Shown: in pieces, positions 55,489-63,566 of the stretch
Numbering within the stretch: position 1 is the first letter of the stretch
Layout of the letters: every line of letters starts with the position of its first letter
Source: Marinoscillum sp. MHG1-6
GTDB taxonomy: Bacteria > Bacteroidota > Bacteroidia > Cytophagales > Cyclobacteriaceae
NCBI RefSeq assembly: GCF_024714475.1
Contig: NZ_JAMZMI010000005.1
Coordinates: forward strand, 206,350 to 270,349
Direction: 5' to 3'
Length of the DNA stretch: 64,000 nt
Translations under genes and position numbers: made by a program
Notes under the pieces: model-generated
What the model was told of the DNA's origin: nothing
The model's input: the letters and a program-made list of their open reading frames with translations, nothing else
The model's database searches: none

Positions 55489-58152
55489 ATGAAAATAGGA
55501 ATCATTTTTGGAGGTCAGTCGAGAGAAAGGGAAATATCATTTGCAGGAGGCCGTACGGTTTACGACAACCTCAATAAGTCGCTTTTCACCCCAGTTCCTA
55601 TTTTCGTTGATAGTCTTGGAAACTTCATCCTCCTCAACTGGCATTATTTATACAAGGGCACCATTCGAGATTTCTACCCTGCCGCCGAGCATACCCCTGA
55701 GAGCAAACACTTTTTCCAGATTTATGTAGAATCCATTGCCAACAATAAAGAGGCGGTTGAAAAAAGCATTGACAAGATCGGTCGTAAAATACAGCCGGAA
55801 GAACTTAGAGAATTAATTGACTTTGCATTTCTGACGCTTCATGGTCCTTATGGAGAAGATGGAAATATTCAGGGCATACTGGAATGGTACGGCATCCCTT
55901 ACTCAGGTGCAGGGATCTTACCGGGAAGTATCGGTATAGATAAGAGTATTCAAAAGAACATCATCAAAGGCGCTGGTTTTGATGTGCTGAAGAGTGCCAT
56001 TATCAGTCGTGATCACTGGCTCGCATCTAAAAAGGAATTTGCAGATGCCATAGTCAAAGACTTTGGCTTTCCAATCGTGATCAAAGCCCCTCATCAGGGT
56101 TCATCCATTGGGGTTAATATCGCCAAAGAAAGATCAGAGCTTGAGAAGCTGATCAATAGGTCCTTTTTTATTGAGGAACTAAATATCGATGAGTGGAAAA
56201 GCTGGAATGACGACGAAAAAAGACAATACCTAGTAAGCTTTACGGATATCCGAGAAGGCCTCGGATTCCCGGTTATTGCCAACGGACGCATGATCCGCCA
56301 CCCTGAAGATCTTTGGGTACTTCTTGATCATGCAGATAAGAATATCAAGTTGGAATCTCCCGATGGCGAATCCATGCTACTCATTGAGGCTTTCACGGAA
56401 GGAAAAGAATTCTCTTGCATCGTTATTGAAGATGATAAGGGACAACCCCTTGCTTTGCCTCCCACGGAAATAAAGAAATCTCATCAGCTTTTTGATTATC
56501 GATCCAAGTATTTACCAGGGATCTCAAGGAAGATTACGCCTATCGAATTGCCGGACAAGGAGATCAAAAGGATCAGATTGTCTGCAGAAAAGCTTTTTAA
56601 GGACCTCAACAGCGAGGTCTATGCGCGTATCGATGGATTTTATACCGTAAAAAGAAAGATCATTCTAAATGATCCGAATACCACTTCGGGCATGCTTCCC
56701 TCCTCTTTCTTTTTTCACCAGGCAGCAGAAATTGGCTTAAATCCATCCCAGTTCCTGACTTACATCATCGATCAATCACTAAAGGCCAGATTGAGAACGG
56801 GTAAGAATATTTTCAGGCTTCAGTCTCTTATTGAAAGGCTCGATGAGGCTTTGAAAAATGAGTCCAAACAAAATACAGACAAGATCAGGGTGGCTGTGAT
56901 CATGGGTGGCTTTTCCTCTGAACGCCACATCAGCGTAGAAAGCGGCAGAAACATCTATGAAAAATTAGCTTCTTCTTATAAATATACTCCGGTACCGATC
57001 TTTTTAACTGGAGATGAAAAGGAGCATAAGATGTACCAGCTGCCGGTCAATATCATGCTGAAGGACAATGCAGATGACATCAGGGAAAAGGTGACTGCCA
57101 CAGAACACGAAAAACATGCAACCATTGAAAAAGTCAATGAACTGGCAGCGCCTATTAAGTCCAGGTTTGCCTATGAACACTCACTGGACCTGGAGGAAAT
57201 CACTTATGATATCCTGAAAGAACGGGTGGACTTTGCGTTTATCGCGCTACATGGACGACCGGGTGAAGACGGCGCGGTTCAGGAGCAACTCGAACAGCGC
57301 GGGATTCCTTACAATGGATCTGGTATCGAAAGCTCAAGGGTCTCTATCAACAAGTATGACACCAATGAGTTGCTGGCGCAAAATGGCATATTGGTAGCCA
57401 AACATGCCCTGATGCAAAAGGCCGACTATCTGAACAACCCGGAAGGCTCCATCAAACAAATGGAATCTGACTTTGGATATCCTTTTATTGCCAAGCCTGC
57501 CGACGATGGTTGTTCCTCAGCGGTCAAGAAGATTAAGTCAAAAGAGGAATTTCAAGCCTTCTGCGAGATGATGTTCAGAAATACTGAGGCATTCCCTGAA
57601 AAGCCCAAGAAGGTATTGAAGCTGAAAAACAGTGAAGAATTCCCTCAAAAAGATTATTTCCTCATAGAAGAACTCATCTCTTCCAATGGTGCGGACAAGT
57701 TCCTGGAAATCACCGGAGGTATGCTGACCCATATGAATGATGATGGCTCCATTTCTTTTGAGGTTTTTGAGCCGTCGGAAGCCCTCGCCAGTGGTGAGGT
57801 GCTATCACTGGAAGAGAAATTTTTAGCAGGAGAAGGTCAAAACATCACTCCCGCCCGCTTCGCAGATAGTCAAAAGGAATATGACCGGATCGCCTCATCT
57901 GTGAAGGAGACACTTGAAAAAACTGCCCGCCTTATTAATGTAGAAGGCTATTGCCGAATTGATGCCTTTGTCAGGGTCTTTCCTGACAAGGTAGAGACAG
58001 TTATTATTGAAATAAACTCTCTACCGGGCATGACTCCGGCCACAGCCATCTTTCATCAAAGCGCAATCAATGAAATGAAGCCTTACGAATTCATTGACCG
58101 CATCATCACCTATGGTTTTGCAAAACAAAAGCGGGATGCTATCTCGGTTTAA
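55489..58152 (+). CDS. Tandem D-alanine--D-alanine ligase (two ATP-grasp units fused)
   Basis: 887 residues: two Ddl-like units (~1-440 and ~460-887). Unit 1 has GGQSREREIS, HGPYGEDGNIQG, IPYSGAGIL, KAPHQGSSIGV and YARIDGF, with the metal site changed to NDPNTTSGM. Unit 2 has GGFSSERHIS, HGRPGEDGAVQEQ, IPYNGSGI, KPADDGCSSAV and YCRIDAF, with the canonical EINSLPGMTP. The complementary defects (metal site in unit 1, ATP-lid serines in unit 2) suggest division of labour or one regulatory unit. Dipeptide ligase for peptidoglycan is the likely role. It is followed by a PASTA protein. Tandem fusions of this kind occur in Cytophagales-type genomes. Confidence 0.9.
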   Translation: MKIGIIFGGQSREREISFAGGRTVYDNLNKSLFTPVPIFVDSLGNFILLNWHYLYKGTIRDFYPAAEHTPESKHFFQIYVESIANNKEAVEKSIDKIGRKIQPEELRELIDFAFLTLHGPYGEDGNIQGILEWYGIPYSGAGILPGSIGIDKSIQKNIIKGAGFDVLKSAIISRDHWLASKKEFADAIVKDFGFPIVIKAPHQGSSIGVNIAKERSELEKLINRSFFIEELNIDEWKSWNDDEKRQYLVSFTDIREGLGFPVIANGRMIRHPEDLWVLLDHADKNIKLESPDGESMLLIEAFTEGKEFSCIVIEDDKGQPLALPPTEIKKSHQLFDYRSKYLPGISRKITPIELPDKEIKRIRLSAEKLFKDLNSEVYARIDGFYTVKRKIILNDPNTTSGMLPSSFFFHQAAEIGLNPSQFLTYIIDQSLKARLRTGKNIFRLQSLIERLDEALKNESKQNTDKIRVAVIMGGFSSERHISVESGRNIYEKLASSYKYTPVPIFLTGDEKEHKMYQLPVNIMLKDNADDIREKVTATEHEKHATIEKVNELAAPIKSRFAYEHSLDLEEITYDILKERVDFAFIALHGRPGEDGAVQEQLEQRGIPYNGSGIESSRVSINKYDTNELLAQNGILVAKHALMQKADYLNNPEGSIKQMESDFGYPFIAKPADDGCSSAVKKIKSKEEFQAFCEMMFRNTEAFPEKPKKVLKLKNSEEFPQKDYFLIEELISSNGADKFLEITGGMLTHMNDDGSISFEVFEPSEALASGEVLSLEEKFLAGEGQNITPARFADSQKEYDRIASSVKETLEKTARLINVEGYCRIDAFVRVFPDKVETVIIEINSLPGMTPATAIFHQSAINEMKPYEFIDRIITYGFAKQKRDAISV

Positions 58153-58200
58153 TAAAAAAGCCCATATTTATCAGTTGATTTGAATCGTAACTAGCGAAAA

Positions 58201-59046
58201 ATGTCAAAAGAAAGGACCTGGAAACATTTATTAATTAACCTCGGAATTATTACCGCACTGGCCATTACCTTCATTTTGGTCTTCTTCTACAGCTATCTGC
58301 CAAATATCACCAATCATGGCGAGTCTATTACCGTACCCGATGTCCGTGGACTTACCGTTGATGAGCTGGATGATTTTTTAGGCAGTAGAAACCTACGTTT
58401 CGAGGTCACCAAAGACTCGGGGTACTCGGCTACCGAAAAGCCACTATCTGTGCTCAAGCAAGTACCTCTTCCTGACGCTAAGGTCAAGGAAAACAGAAAG
58501 ATCTATGTCACACTAAATGCCAAAACACCTCCATTGATCAGGATGCCAAAACTGATCGAGGGCTCAGTTAAAAATGCAACGCTCATACTTCAAACTTATG
58601 ACCTCGTGCTTGGAGATATCATCTACGTTCCGGACAGAGACCTTAACTATGTCCTGAAGCAGCAAATTGATGGCAGAGAGGTGATGGAAGGCGAGAAAAT
58701 CCCGAAAGGATCAAAAATTGATCTGGTAGCCGGAGACGGACTGGGTCAACAGCAGCTTTCTGCTCCGAATCTCATTGGCTATGATCTGGAAAGTGCTCAG
58801 ATCGCGATTATAGGATCCGGATTAAAAGTTGGCGAAATTACGCGCGATAAAGAAAATGTTGCCGTTGTAACTACGGTAGACTCTAAAGGTAATGCAGCAT
58901 CTTACAGAACGAAAGTAAGACCTGGCTGCATCTATAAGCAGTCTCCAACTAAAGGCGAAGAAATGACTTTAGGACAAACTATGGATCTGTGGGTTTACTC
59001 TCCCGACTCCATTGACCTGGCACCAACTATTTTGGACGAACCTTGA
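58201..59046 (+). CDS. PASTA-domain membrane protein without kinase
   Basis: A 281-residue protein. A short cytoplasmic N-terminus, a membrane helix (~13-33) and three PASTA domains: ~43-107 (VPDVRGLTVDELDDFLGSR), ~112-178 (MPKLIEGSVKNATLILQTY) and ~187-268 (APNLIGYDLESAQIAIIGSG). PASTA domains bind muropeptides or unlinked peptidoglycan. Here they lack the kinase or PBP usually fused to them, so the protein may be a cell-wall sensor or scaffold. It follows the tandem Ddl by 48 nt and overlaps the next gene by 4 nt. Confidence 0.9.
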   Translation: MSKERTWKHLLINLGIITALAITFILVFFYSYLPNITNHGESITVPDVRGLTVDELDDFLGSRNLRFEVTKDSGYSATEKPLSVLKQVPLPDAKVKENRKIYVTLNAKTPPLIRMPKLIEGSVKNATLILQTYDLVLGDIIYVPDRDLNYVLKQQIDGREVMEGEKIPKGSKIDLVAGDGLGQQQLSAPNLIGYDLESAQIAIIGSGLKVGEITRDKENVAVVTTVDSKGNAASYRTKVRPGCIYKQSPTKGEEMTLGQTMDLWVYSPDSIDLAPTILDEP

Positions 59047-60878
59047 GAAAACACTTCATTCATATTATTATTTTTCTGCTGGCCACTCCCAGCCTGATGG
59101 CCCAATTAAGAGCGATTCCCATCAGGTCATATGATGTGCAGGCCGTAACTGCTGATACCACACTGGCACTGCCTTTTTGGGAGGATTTCGCACAAACAAA
59201 AGAAACGCCGGACAGCATACGTTGGAGATATGGAAGTGATGTTTATGTGAATGATGGCCTTGCCATCAATCCTCCAACCTATAATGTGGCCACGCTGGAT
59301 GGACTTCGTGGCGATGGTACTGCTTATGACATCGCGAATGAGATTGTTGGGGAGACAGACAGCCTTGTATCACAAAAAATTGACCTGAGTGGCCTGGGGC
59401 TTTCGGACAATGTATTTATGAGCTTCTACTGGCAGGCCGGTGGTAATGGGGAATTGCCTGATGATGATGACTCGCTTAGTTTACAGTTTCTAAATATTGA
59501 TGGCTCATGGGAAACCGTTTGGAGCATCATCGGAGGAACAGCAACAGCTGACTTTAAGCAGGAGATCCTGGGAATATCCGCAGCTAAATTCATGCATGCG
59601 GGATTCAAATTTAAGTTTCAATCCTACGGAAACGTGGCAGGTCCTTTCGATGCATGGCATCTTGACTACATCTACATTAATAAATCCCGAAGTATCAATG
59701 ATCTGACTCATCTGGATCGAGCGGTGACGGGAAATCTGGACCCGCTGTTTGCGTTGTACACCCATGTTCCCGCCAAGGTATTATTTGAAGATCCGTCAAG
59801 GTTTCCACTTAGTCAGGGCGTTTTGGTTTCTAACCTGGACGACAAAGTGCACTCCTTTGACATCTATTATAAACTTGAAAACCTAAATACGGCAGAAGTT
59901 TATGTTGACCAGCTACACCCGATACAAAGTTTACAGCCGCTTCAGCTTTTGAATATCCAAACCGAAGCGATATTCTCTCCATCAGATGGGATCATCCTGT
60001 CACAAGATTCTCCGGCGGATTCACAGGTGGTCAGAAGTACTTTTTACATGAATAGTGGTGACAAATTCCTTTTTGAGGAAACGAATGAAATGGGGGATTC
60101 CCTTTTCACGGATGTGGATTTAAGACAAAATGATACCCTCAGCATTGATTATACTTTACAGAATTTCTTCGCTTATGACGATGGCACTGCAGAGTATGCC
60201 TACGGAATCAATGTTAACAAAGGAAAAATAGCTGTTCGCTATGTCCTTCCACGGGCAGACACGCTTTCGCACATAGATATATGCTTCCCCTCCATCAACC
60301 CAAGTGCCGTTGGTGAACAAATCAACGTGATGGTTTGGTCAAGGCTCGAAGAAGAGAAAATAATCGCCATTCAGTCCCACACCATTCAGGAGAACACTCA
60401 TAGAAACATGTTCCAGAGGATCAAACTTCAGTCTGCAAAATATGTCAATGACACCATTTACATTGGATTTCAGCAACTTAGAGAGGATTACATTGGGGTT
60501 GGGTTTGATAAAAGTAATCCGGATGCGATGGAGACCATCTGGACAAAGACGACTACCACCATGTGGGAGCAAAATGATCGCCTCGCAGGGGCTTTTATGA
60601 TTCGTCCGGTGTTCGCGGCCGACAGTACCTTCATACTAAGCACAGAAGAAGTATCGACAGATCAAGTTCCGAATATTGTTGTTTATCCTAACCCTTCCTC
60701 CGGAACAATTTGGGTTGACGGAGCTCACGAGCATGTAGAAGTTTACAACCTCTCAGGATCAATGCTCTTCAGAAGCAGCAGGCAGGATCAATACCGACTG
60801 GACGTCAAACCCGGCCTTTATATTCTTCGCGTCTATAACAAAAACAAGATCAGTAGTCGAAAGCTTATTATCCGTTAG
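59043..60878 (+). CDS. Type IX secretion cargo protein of unknown function
   Basis: A 611-residue protein with signal peptide MRKHFIHIIIFLLATPSLMAQ. The body is beta-rich with two or three sandwich-like modules (e.g. FWEDFAQTKETPDSIRW; KIDLSGLGLSDNVFMSFYWQ) and a C-terminal T9SS type A tail (VVYPNPSSGTIWVDGAHEHV...RKLIIR). No catalytic motif recognised. The start is a TTG at 59043 overlapping the PASTA stop by 4 nt. It converges with the M50 gene, overlapping by 4 nt. Confidence 0.82.
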   Translation: MRKHFIHIIIFLLATPSLMAQLRAIPIRSYDVQAVTADTTLALPFWEDFAQTKETPDSIRWRYGSDVYVNDGLAINPPTYNVATLDGLRGDGTAYDIANEIVGETDSLVSQKIDLSGLGLSDNVFMSFYWQAGGNGELPDDDDSLSLQFLNIDGSWETVWSIIGGTATADFKQEILGISAAKFMHAGFKFKFQSYGNVAGPFDAWHLDYIYINKSRSINDLTHLDRAVTGNLDPLFALYTHVPAKVLFEDPSRFPLSQGVLVSNLDDKVHSFDIYYKLENLNTAEVYVDQLHPIQSLQPLQLLNIQTEAIFSPSDGIILSQDSPADSQVVRSTFYMNSGDKFLFEETNEMGDSLFTDVDLRQNDTLSIDYTLQNFFAYDDGTAEYAYGINVNKGKIAVRYVLPRADTLSHIDICFPSINPSAVGEQINVMVWSRLEEEKIIAIQSHTIQENTHRNMFQRIKLQSAKYVNDTIYIGFQQLREDYIGVGFDKSNPDAMETIWTKTTTTMWEQNDRLAGAFMIRPVFAADSTFILSTEEVSTDQVPNIVVYPNPSSGTIWVDGAHEHVEVYNLSGSMLFRSSRQDQYRLDVKPGLYILRVYNKNKISSRKLIIR

Positions 60879-62149
60879 ATCTCTACTATAATTGGCTCCG
60901 GGCTAAAGGACAGCACAAACACAATCAAGGCTATCCAGCCAAGAATTTTTCTACTTAAAGAAATAGGTCGGTTATCCAATACCGGTGGATGATAGATCCC
61001 AATAAAACGACCCAAAAATAACCCAAACAACAACCATCCGCTGTATCCTTCAAAGCCAAACATCGTGTGAAGCGTAAACTGAAGCGCCATGATCACGGCC
61101 GCATAGGTAAAGCGGTCCTGTCGGCTTTCGAAAATGGAATACGCACAGATATAAAGAAAGTACAGATACCCTAATAGAATGGCTACAAATGTGAACACAC
61201 CTTCAAAGGAAGTATCATGCATTTGCCTTACGTCGATGATCCCAAGTCCTGCATAAAAAAGAAAAGCCGTGAACAGCACCAATGAAATTTTACGGCTGTT
61301 TTTCTCACCAAACAACCCGAAAACCACATGTCCACCATCAAGCTGTCCAATGGGAAGTAAATTCAGGGCTGTGAAAAACAGCGCCAGTAGCCCCGCCAAC
61401 AGATATGGATAGTGCATAATCTCCTGAACACCGGGTATTCGTGATGTATCCTTCACGAGATATTTTTCTACCAGGATGAAAAGCAAAGGCTTATTGAAGT
61501 AGAATGATCCGTAGCTATCCAAAGCTTCAAAATCAGGGTATGTCCATTCACCGGGAGCTGATTCTTTCAAATGCGCCAATGAATCGGCCTGCCTCGCCTC
61601 CTGATAGCTTAGGAAGTGCTGCTGACGTGCGAACTCATCCGTGTAAACATGATCTTTATAATCTGCTCCGAATTGCTCATACTCTGGGTGTATTTCAAAG
61701 ATATACTCCATCGGAGGCAGGTGAGTATAAGCATAATAGATCACACCGAGTGCTATCACAAAACCCGCTAGTGGTCCTGATACTCCTACATCAAAATAAT
61801 GCTTACGTGTACGGATCTTATCCTTGATCCGAATAAAGGCGCCCATGGTTCCCAGTGAAAAGGCTCCGAAAAAACCCAGCCAAAAAGGAATGTAGAACGG
61901 AAGCGTCACCTTAATGCGATGGTACCTGGCCGTGAAGTAATGCCCAAACTCATGCACAGTAAGAATTCCCAAAAAGGGCAATGAAAACATAAAGCCCTTA
62001 TTAAAATCACCCAACGTCATCAGGTGATCTTCCGGAACAAAGAACAGCCATTTAGAAAACATCCATTCTACGCCCGCCAACGTAGTAGTGAATATCGTTA
62101 CCACCAGTAGTCCTATCTGGATCAGTAAAGTTTTTTGTTCTTTATTCAT
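60875..62149 (-). CDS. Site-2 protease family (M50) membrane metalloprotease
   Basis: A 424-residue polytopic membrane protease. The zinc motif is HEFGHYFTARY near residue 65, within the membrane helix. The second zinc-side motif is LLPIGQLDGGHVVFG near residue 271. About eight helices, with a long periplasmic or cytoplasmic insert (~150-230) in the middle. The enzyme class cleaves membrane-embedded substrates. No PDZ domain is visible. The substrate is unknown. The 5' end overlaps the HAD gene (stop at 62142), so the two are coupled. Confidence 0.9.
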   Translation of the reverse strand: MNKEQKTLLIQIGLLVVTIFTTTLAGVEWMFSKWLFFVPEDHLMTLGDFNKGFMFSLPFLGILTVHEFGHYFTARYHRIKVTLPFYIPFWLGFFGAFSLGTMGAFIRIKDKIRTRKHYFDVGVSGPLAGFVIALGVIYYAYTHLPPMEYIFEIHPEYEQFGADYKDHVYTDEFARQQHFLSYQEARQADSLAHLKESAPGEWTYPDFEALDSYGSFYFNKPLLFILVEKYLVKDTSRIPGVQEIMHYPYLLAGLLALFFTALNLLPIGQLDGGHVVFGLFGEKNSRKISLVLFTAFLFYAGLGIIDVRQMHDTSFEGVFTFVAILLGYLYFLYICAYSIFESRQDRFTYAAVIMALQFTLHTMFGFEGYSGWLLFGLFLGRFIGIYHPPVLDNRPISLSRKILGWIALIVFVLSFSPEPIIVEI

Positions 62150-62774
62150 ATCCCAAAATCTTGAAGATCTGATCAGGGTATTCCACCTGCTCTGATTGCA
62201 TTCCTACAGCAATTGCTGCCTCCACATTTTCTGCCTTGTCATCCAAAAAAAGTGCTTTAGACGGGCTGGTTAAATAATTTTCGATCACATATTCATAAAT
62301 ATCCGCCTTCGGCTTTCTCAGGCCGATTAGATGAGAGTAGATAGGATGGTGTACGTAGTGGTCCAGTCCCGAGACGCCTCGCTCCTTTCTGATCTTGTCC
62401 TCAAAGAAGATCTCATGAAATTCATTAGTATTGCTTAGGATCAACACCTGATAAGATTGGGCGAGCTCTTTCAAAAGATCCAATCTGCGCTCGGGTATGT
62501 CCCCTATCATGAGATTCCAGGCTTCTGAAAAATCATCTGCATGGATATCGGCTCCTAAAAATTCATTACAGGCTGTTACAAATTCCTCAGATGTGAATTT
62601 TCCTGTCTCGTATTTGATGAGCAGATCTGTGTCTTTTATCAGGGCCGGGATGTCCCTGGAGGCATCCGGAGCCAGTTCTGCAAACCGATCCAGCACTGCT
62701 TGCGGTTGCAGATCTACGATCACGTTTCCCAGGTCAAAAATTATTGTATCTAATTGAGAGAGTCTTGAAGGCAC
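62142..62774 (-). CDS. HAD-superfamily phosphatase (YihX-like)
   Basis: A 210-residue HAD hydrolase. Motif I is FDLGNVIVD (nucleophile Asp, with Gly at the usual second Asp, as in the YihX subfamily), motif II LILSNTNEF, motif III in GLRKPKADIYEYV and motif IV LFLDDKAENVEAA. The helical cap is between I and II. YihX relatives act on sugar phosphates such as alpha-glucose-1-phosphate. The real substrate is unknown here. The GTG at 62774 is the likely start. It overlaps the M50 gene by 8 nt. Confidence 0.88.
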   Translation of the reverse strand: MPSRLSQLDTIIFDLGNVIVDLQPQAVLDRFAELAPDASRDIPALIKDTDLLIKYETGKFTSEEFVTACNEFLGADIHADDFSEAWNLMIGDIPERRLDLLKELAQSYQVLILSNTNEFHEIFFEDKIRKERGVSGLDHYVHHPIYSHLIGLRKPKADIYEYVIENYLTSPSKALFLDDKAENVEAAIAVGMQSEQVEYPDQIFKILGYE

Positions 62775-62858
62775 TTCGTTGTATTATTTGCGGCAAATAT
62801 CTAATATTGCACTCCCAATTCAAAAGCGGATGCAAGTCCGTTTTGGGATAGGTATTTC

Positions 62859-63254
62859 GAACCTATAAAACAGTTAGTTAGAGTAACTGACTGGCACGCA
62901 TAGTGTCATAATCAGTAAGTCTCACAACTAACTACAAATTGTAGAATATAGGATTAGAACCTATAAAACAGTTAGTTAGAGTAACTGACTGGCACGCATA
63001 GTGTCATAATCAGTAAGTCTCACAACTAACTACAAATTGTAGAATATAGGGATTAGAACCTATCAAACAGTTAGTTAGAGTAACTGACTGGCACGCATAG
63101 TGTCATAGTCAGTAAGTCTCACAACTAACTACAAATTGTAGAATATAGGGATTAGAACCTATAAAACAGTTAGTTAGAGTAACTGACTGGCACGCATAGT
63201 GTCATAGTCAGTAAGTCTCACAACTAACTAATATATTACAGAATATAGGAAAAT
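62859..63254 (+). repeat. Four tandem tRNA-derived units in register with the intact tRNA
   Basis: Units start at 62859, 62957, 63056 and 63155 (98, 99, 99 and 100 bp), and the true tRNA begins at 63255, exactly where a fifth unit would. Each unit's first ~60 bp are clearly the tRNA 5' part: CCTATAAAACAGTTAGTTAG and GAGTAACTGACT match GGGCCTATAACTCAGTTGGT and GAGTAACTGACT. A 14-nt insertion (GGCACGCATAGTGT) then sits in the anticodon loop before CATAATCAGTAAGTC. The T-arm sequence is replaced by CTACAAATTGTAG, and TATAGG at the unit end pairs with CCTATA at the start. Units 1-3 differ at only a few positions, and unit 4 differs mainly at its 3' end. No ORF. Function unknown. Confidence 0.93.
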
Positions 63255-63328
63255 GGGCCTATAACTCAGTTGGTTAGAGTAACTGACTCATAATCAGTAA
63301 GTCCCTGGTTCGAGCCCAGGTGGGCCCA
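63255..63328 (+). tRNA. tRNA with CAT anticodon (elongator Met or Ile2)
   Basis: A 74-nt cloverleaf: acceptor GGGCCTA/TGGGCCC, D stem ACTC/GAGT, anticodon stem ACTGA/TCAGT around loop CTCATAA (anticodon CAT), variable AAGTC, T stem CCTGG/CCAGG with loop TTCGAGC, discriminator A. CCA is not encoded (next bases CAA). The D-stem's A-T pair (instead of the usual G-C) is compensated on both sides. The anticodon stem lacks the GGG/CCC of initiators, so this is elongator Met or Ile2 (lysidine-modified). A terminator follows directly. It is preceded by the tandem array described above. Confidence 0.95.
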
Positions 63329-63330
63329 CA

Positions 63331-63362
63331 AAAAGCCTTTTACATTGTAAAGGGCTTTTTTT
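63331..63362 (+). terminator. Terminator after the intact tRNA
   Basis: AAAAGCCTTTTAC-ATT-GTAAAGGGCTTTT forms a 13-bp stem (one T-G wobble) ending in a T-run. It starts two bases after the tRNA discriminator region, so the tRNA and probably the upstream array would be terminated here. Confidence 0.85.
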
Positions 63363-63488
63363 ATGAATATGAATAAAATTGATTAGTTCATTCCTTTCCT
63401 TATCCCTCGGCACAGCCGCGCAAGGTCTGGATAGATGGAAGTACATTGAAAACCTGACTTTGCAATCAATCTACTTCAAAGATATCAC
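63363..63488 (+). other. Non-coding gap between tRNA terminator and tRNA 3' fragment
   Basis: No ORF above short spurious frames, no tRNA fold and no repeat. The segment separates the intact tRNA from a partial tRNA 3' copy and is where any 5' half of the second copy would be. I see no similarity to the array units. Confidence 0.5.
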
Positions 63489-63535
63489 TAAGTCCCTGGT
63501 TCGCCCCGATAGCTATCTGGGCAGGTGGGCCCACA
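63489..63535 (+). pseudogene. Partial tRNA 3' end interrupted by a palindrome
   Basis: TAAGTCCCTGGTTCG and AGGTGGGCCCACA match the last ~36 nt of the intact tRNA (63298-63330), but between them is CCCCGATAGCTATCTGGGC in place of AGCCC. This holds the perfect palindrome GATAGCTATC flanked by CCC and GGG. No 5' half is present. It looks like a duplicated tRNA 3' end (as in an attachment-site duplication or partial gene copy) with a short palindrome inserted or grown in the T loop. A terminator follows immediately. Confidence 0.72.
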
Positions 63536-63537
63536 GA

Positions 63538-63566
63538 AGCGAAGTTCAATGAACTTCGCTTTTTTT
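63538..63566 (+). terminator. Terminator after the tRNA 3' fragment
   Basis: AGCGAAGTTC-AAT-GAACTTCGCT is a perfect 10-bp stem with a 3-nt loop, followed by TTTTTT. The presence of a strong terminator suggests that this second site was, or is, transcribed. Confidence 0.8.

Noticed and set aside
62893..62906. tRNA intron in the anticodon loop
   Set aside because: The 14-nt insertion is too short for a bacterial group I intron and is absent from the intact tRNA. Bulge-helix-bulge introns are archaeal and usually follow position 37.
62859..63254. CRISPR-like array
   Set aside because: The ~99-bp units are contiguous near-copies without variable spacers, and no cas genes are in the window. They match a tRNA, not CRISPR repeats.
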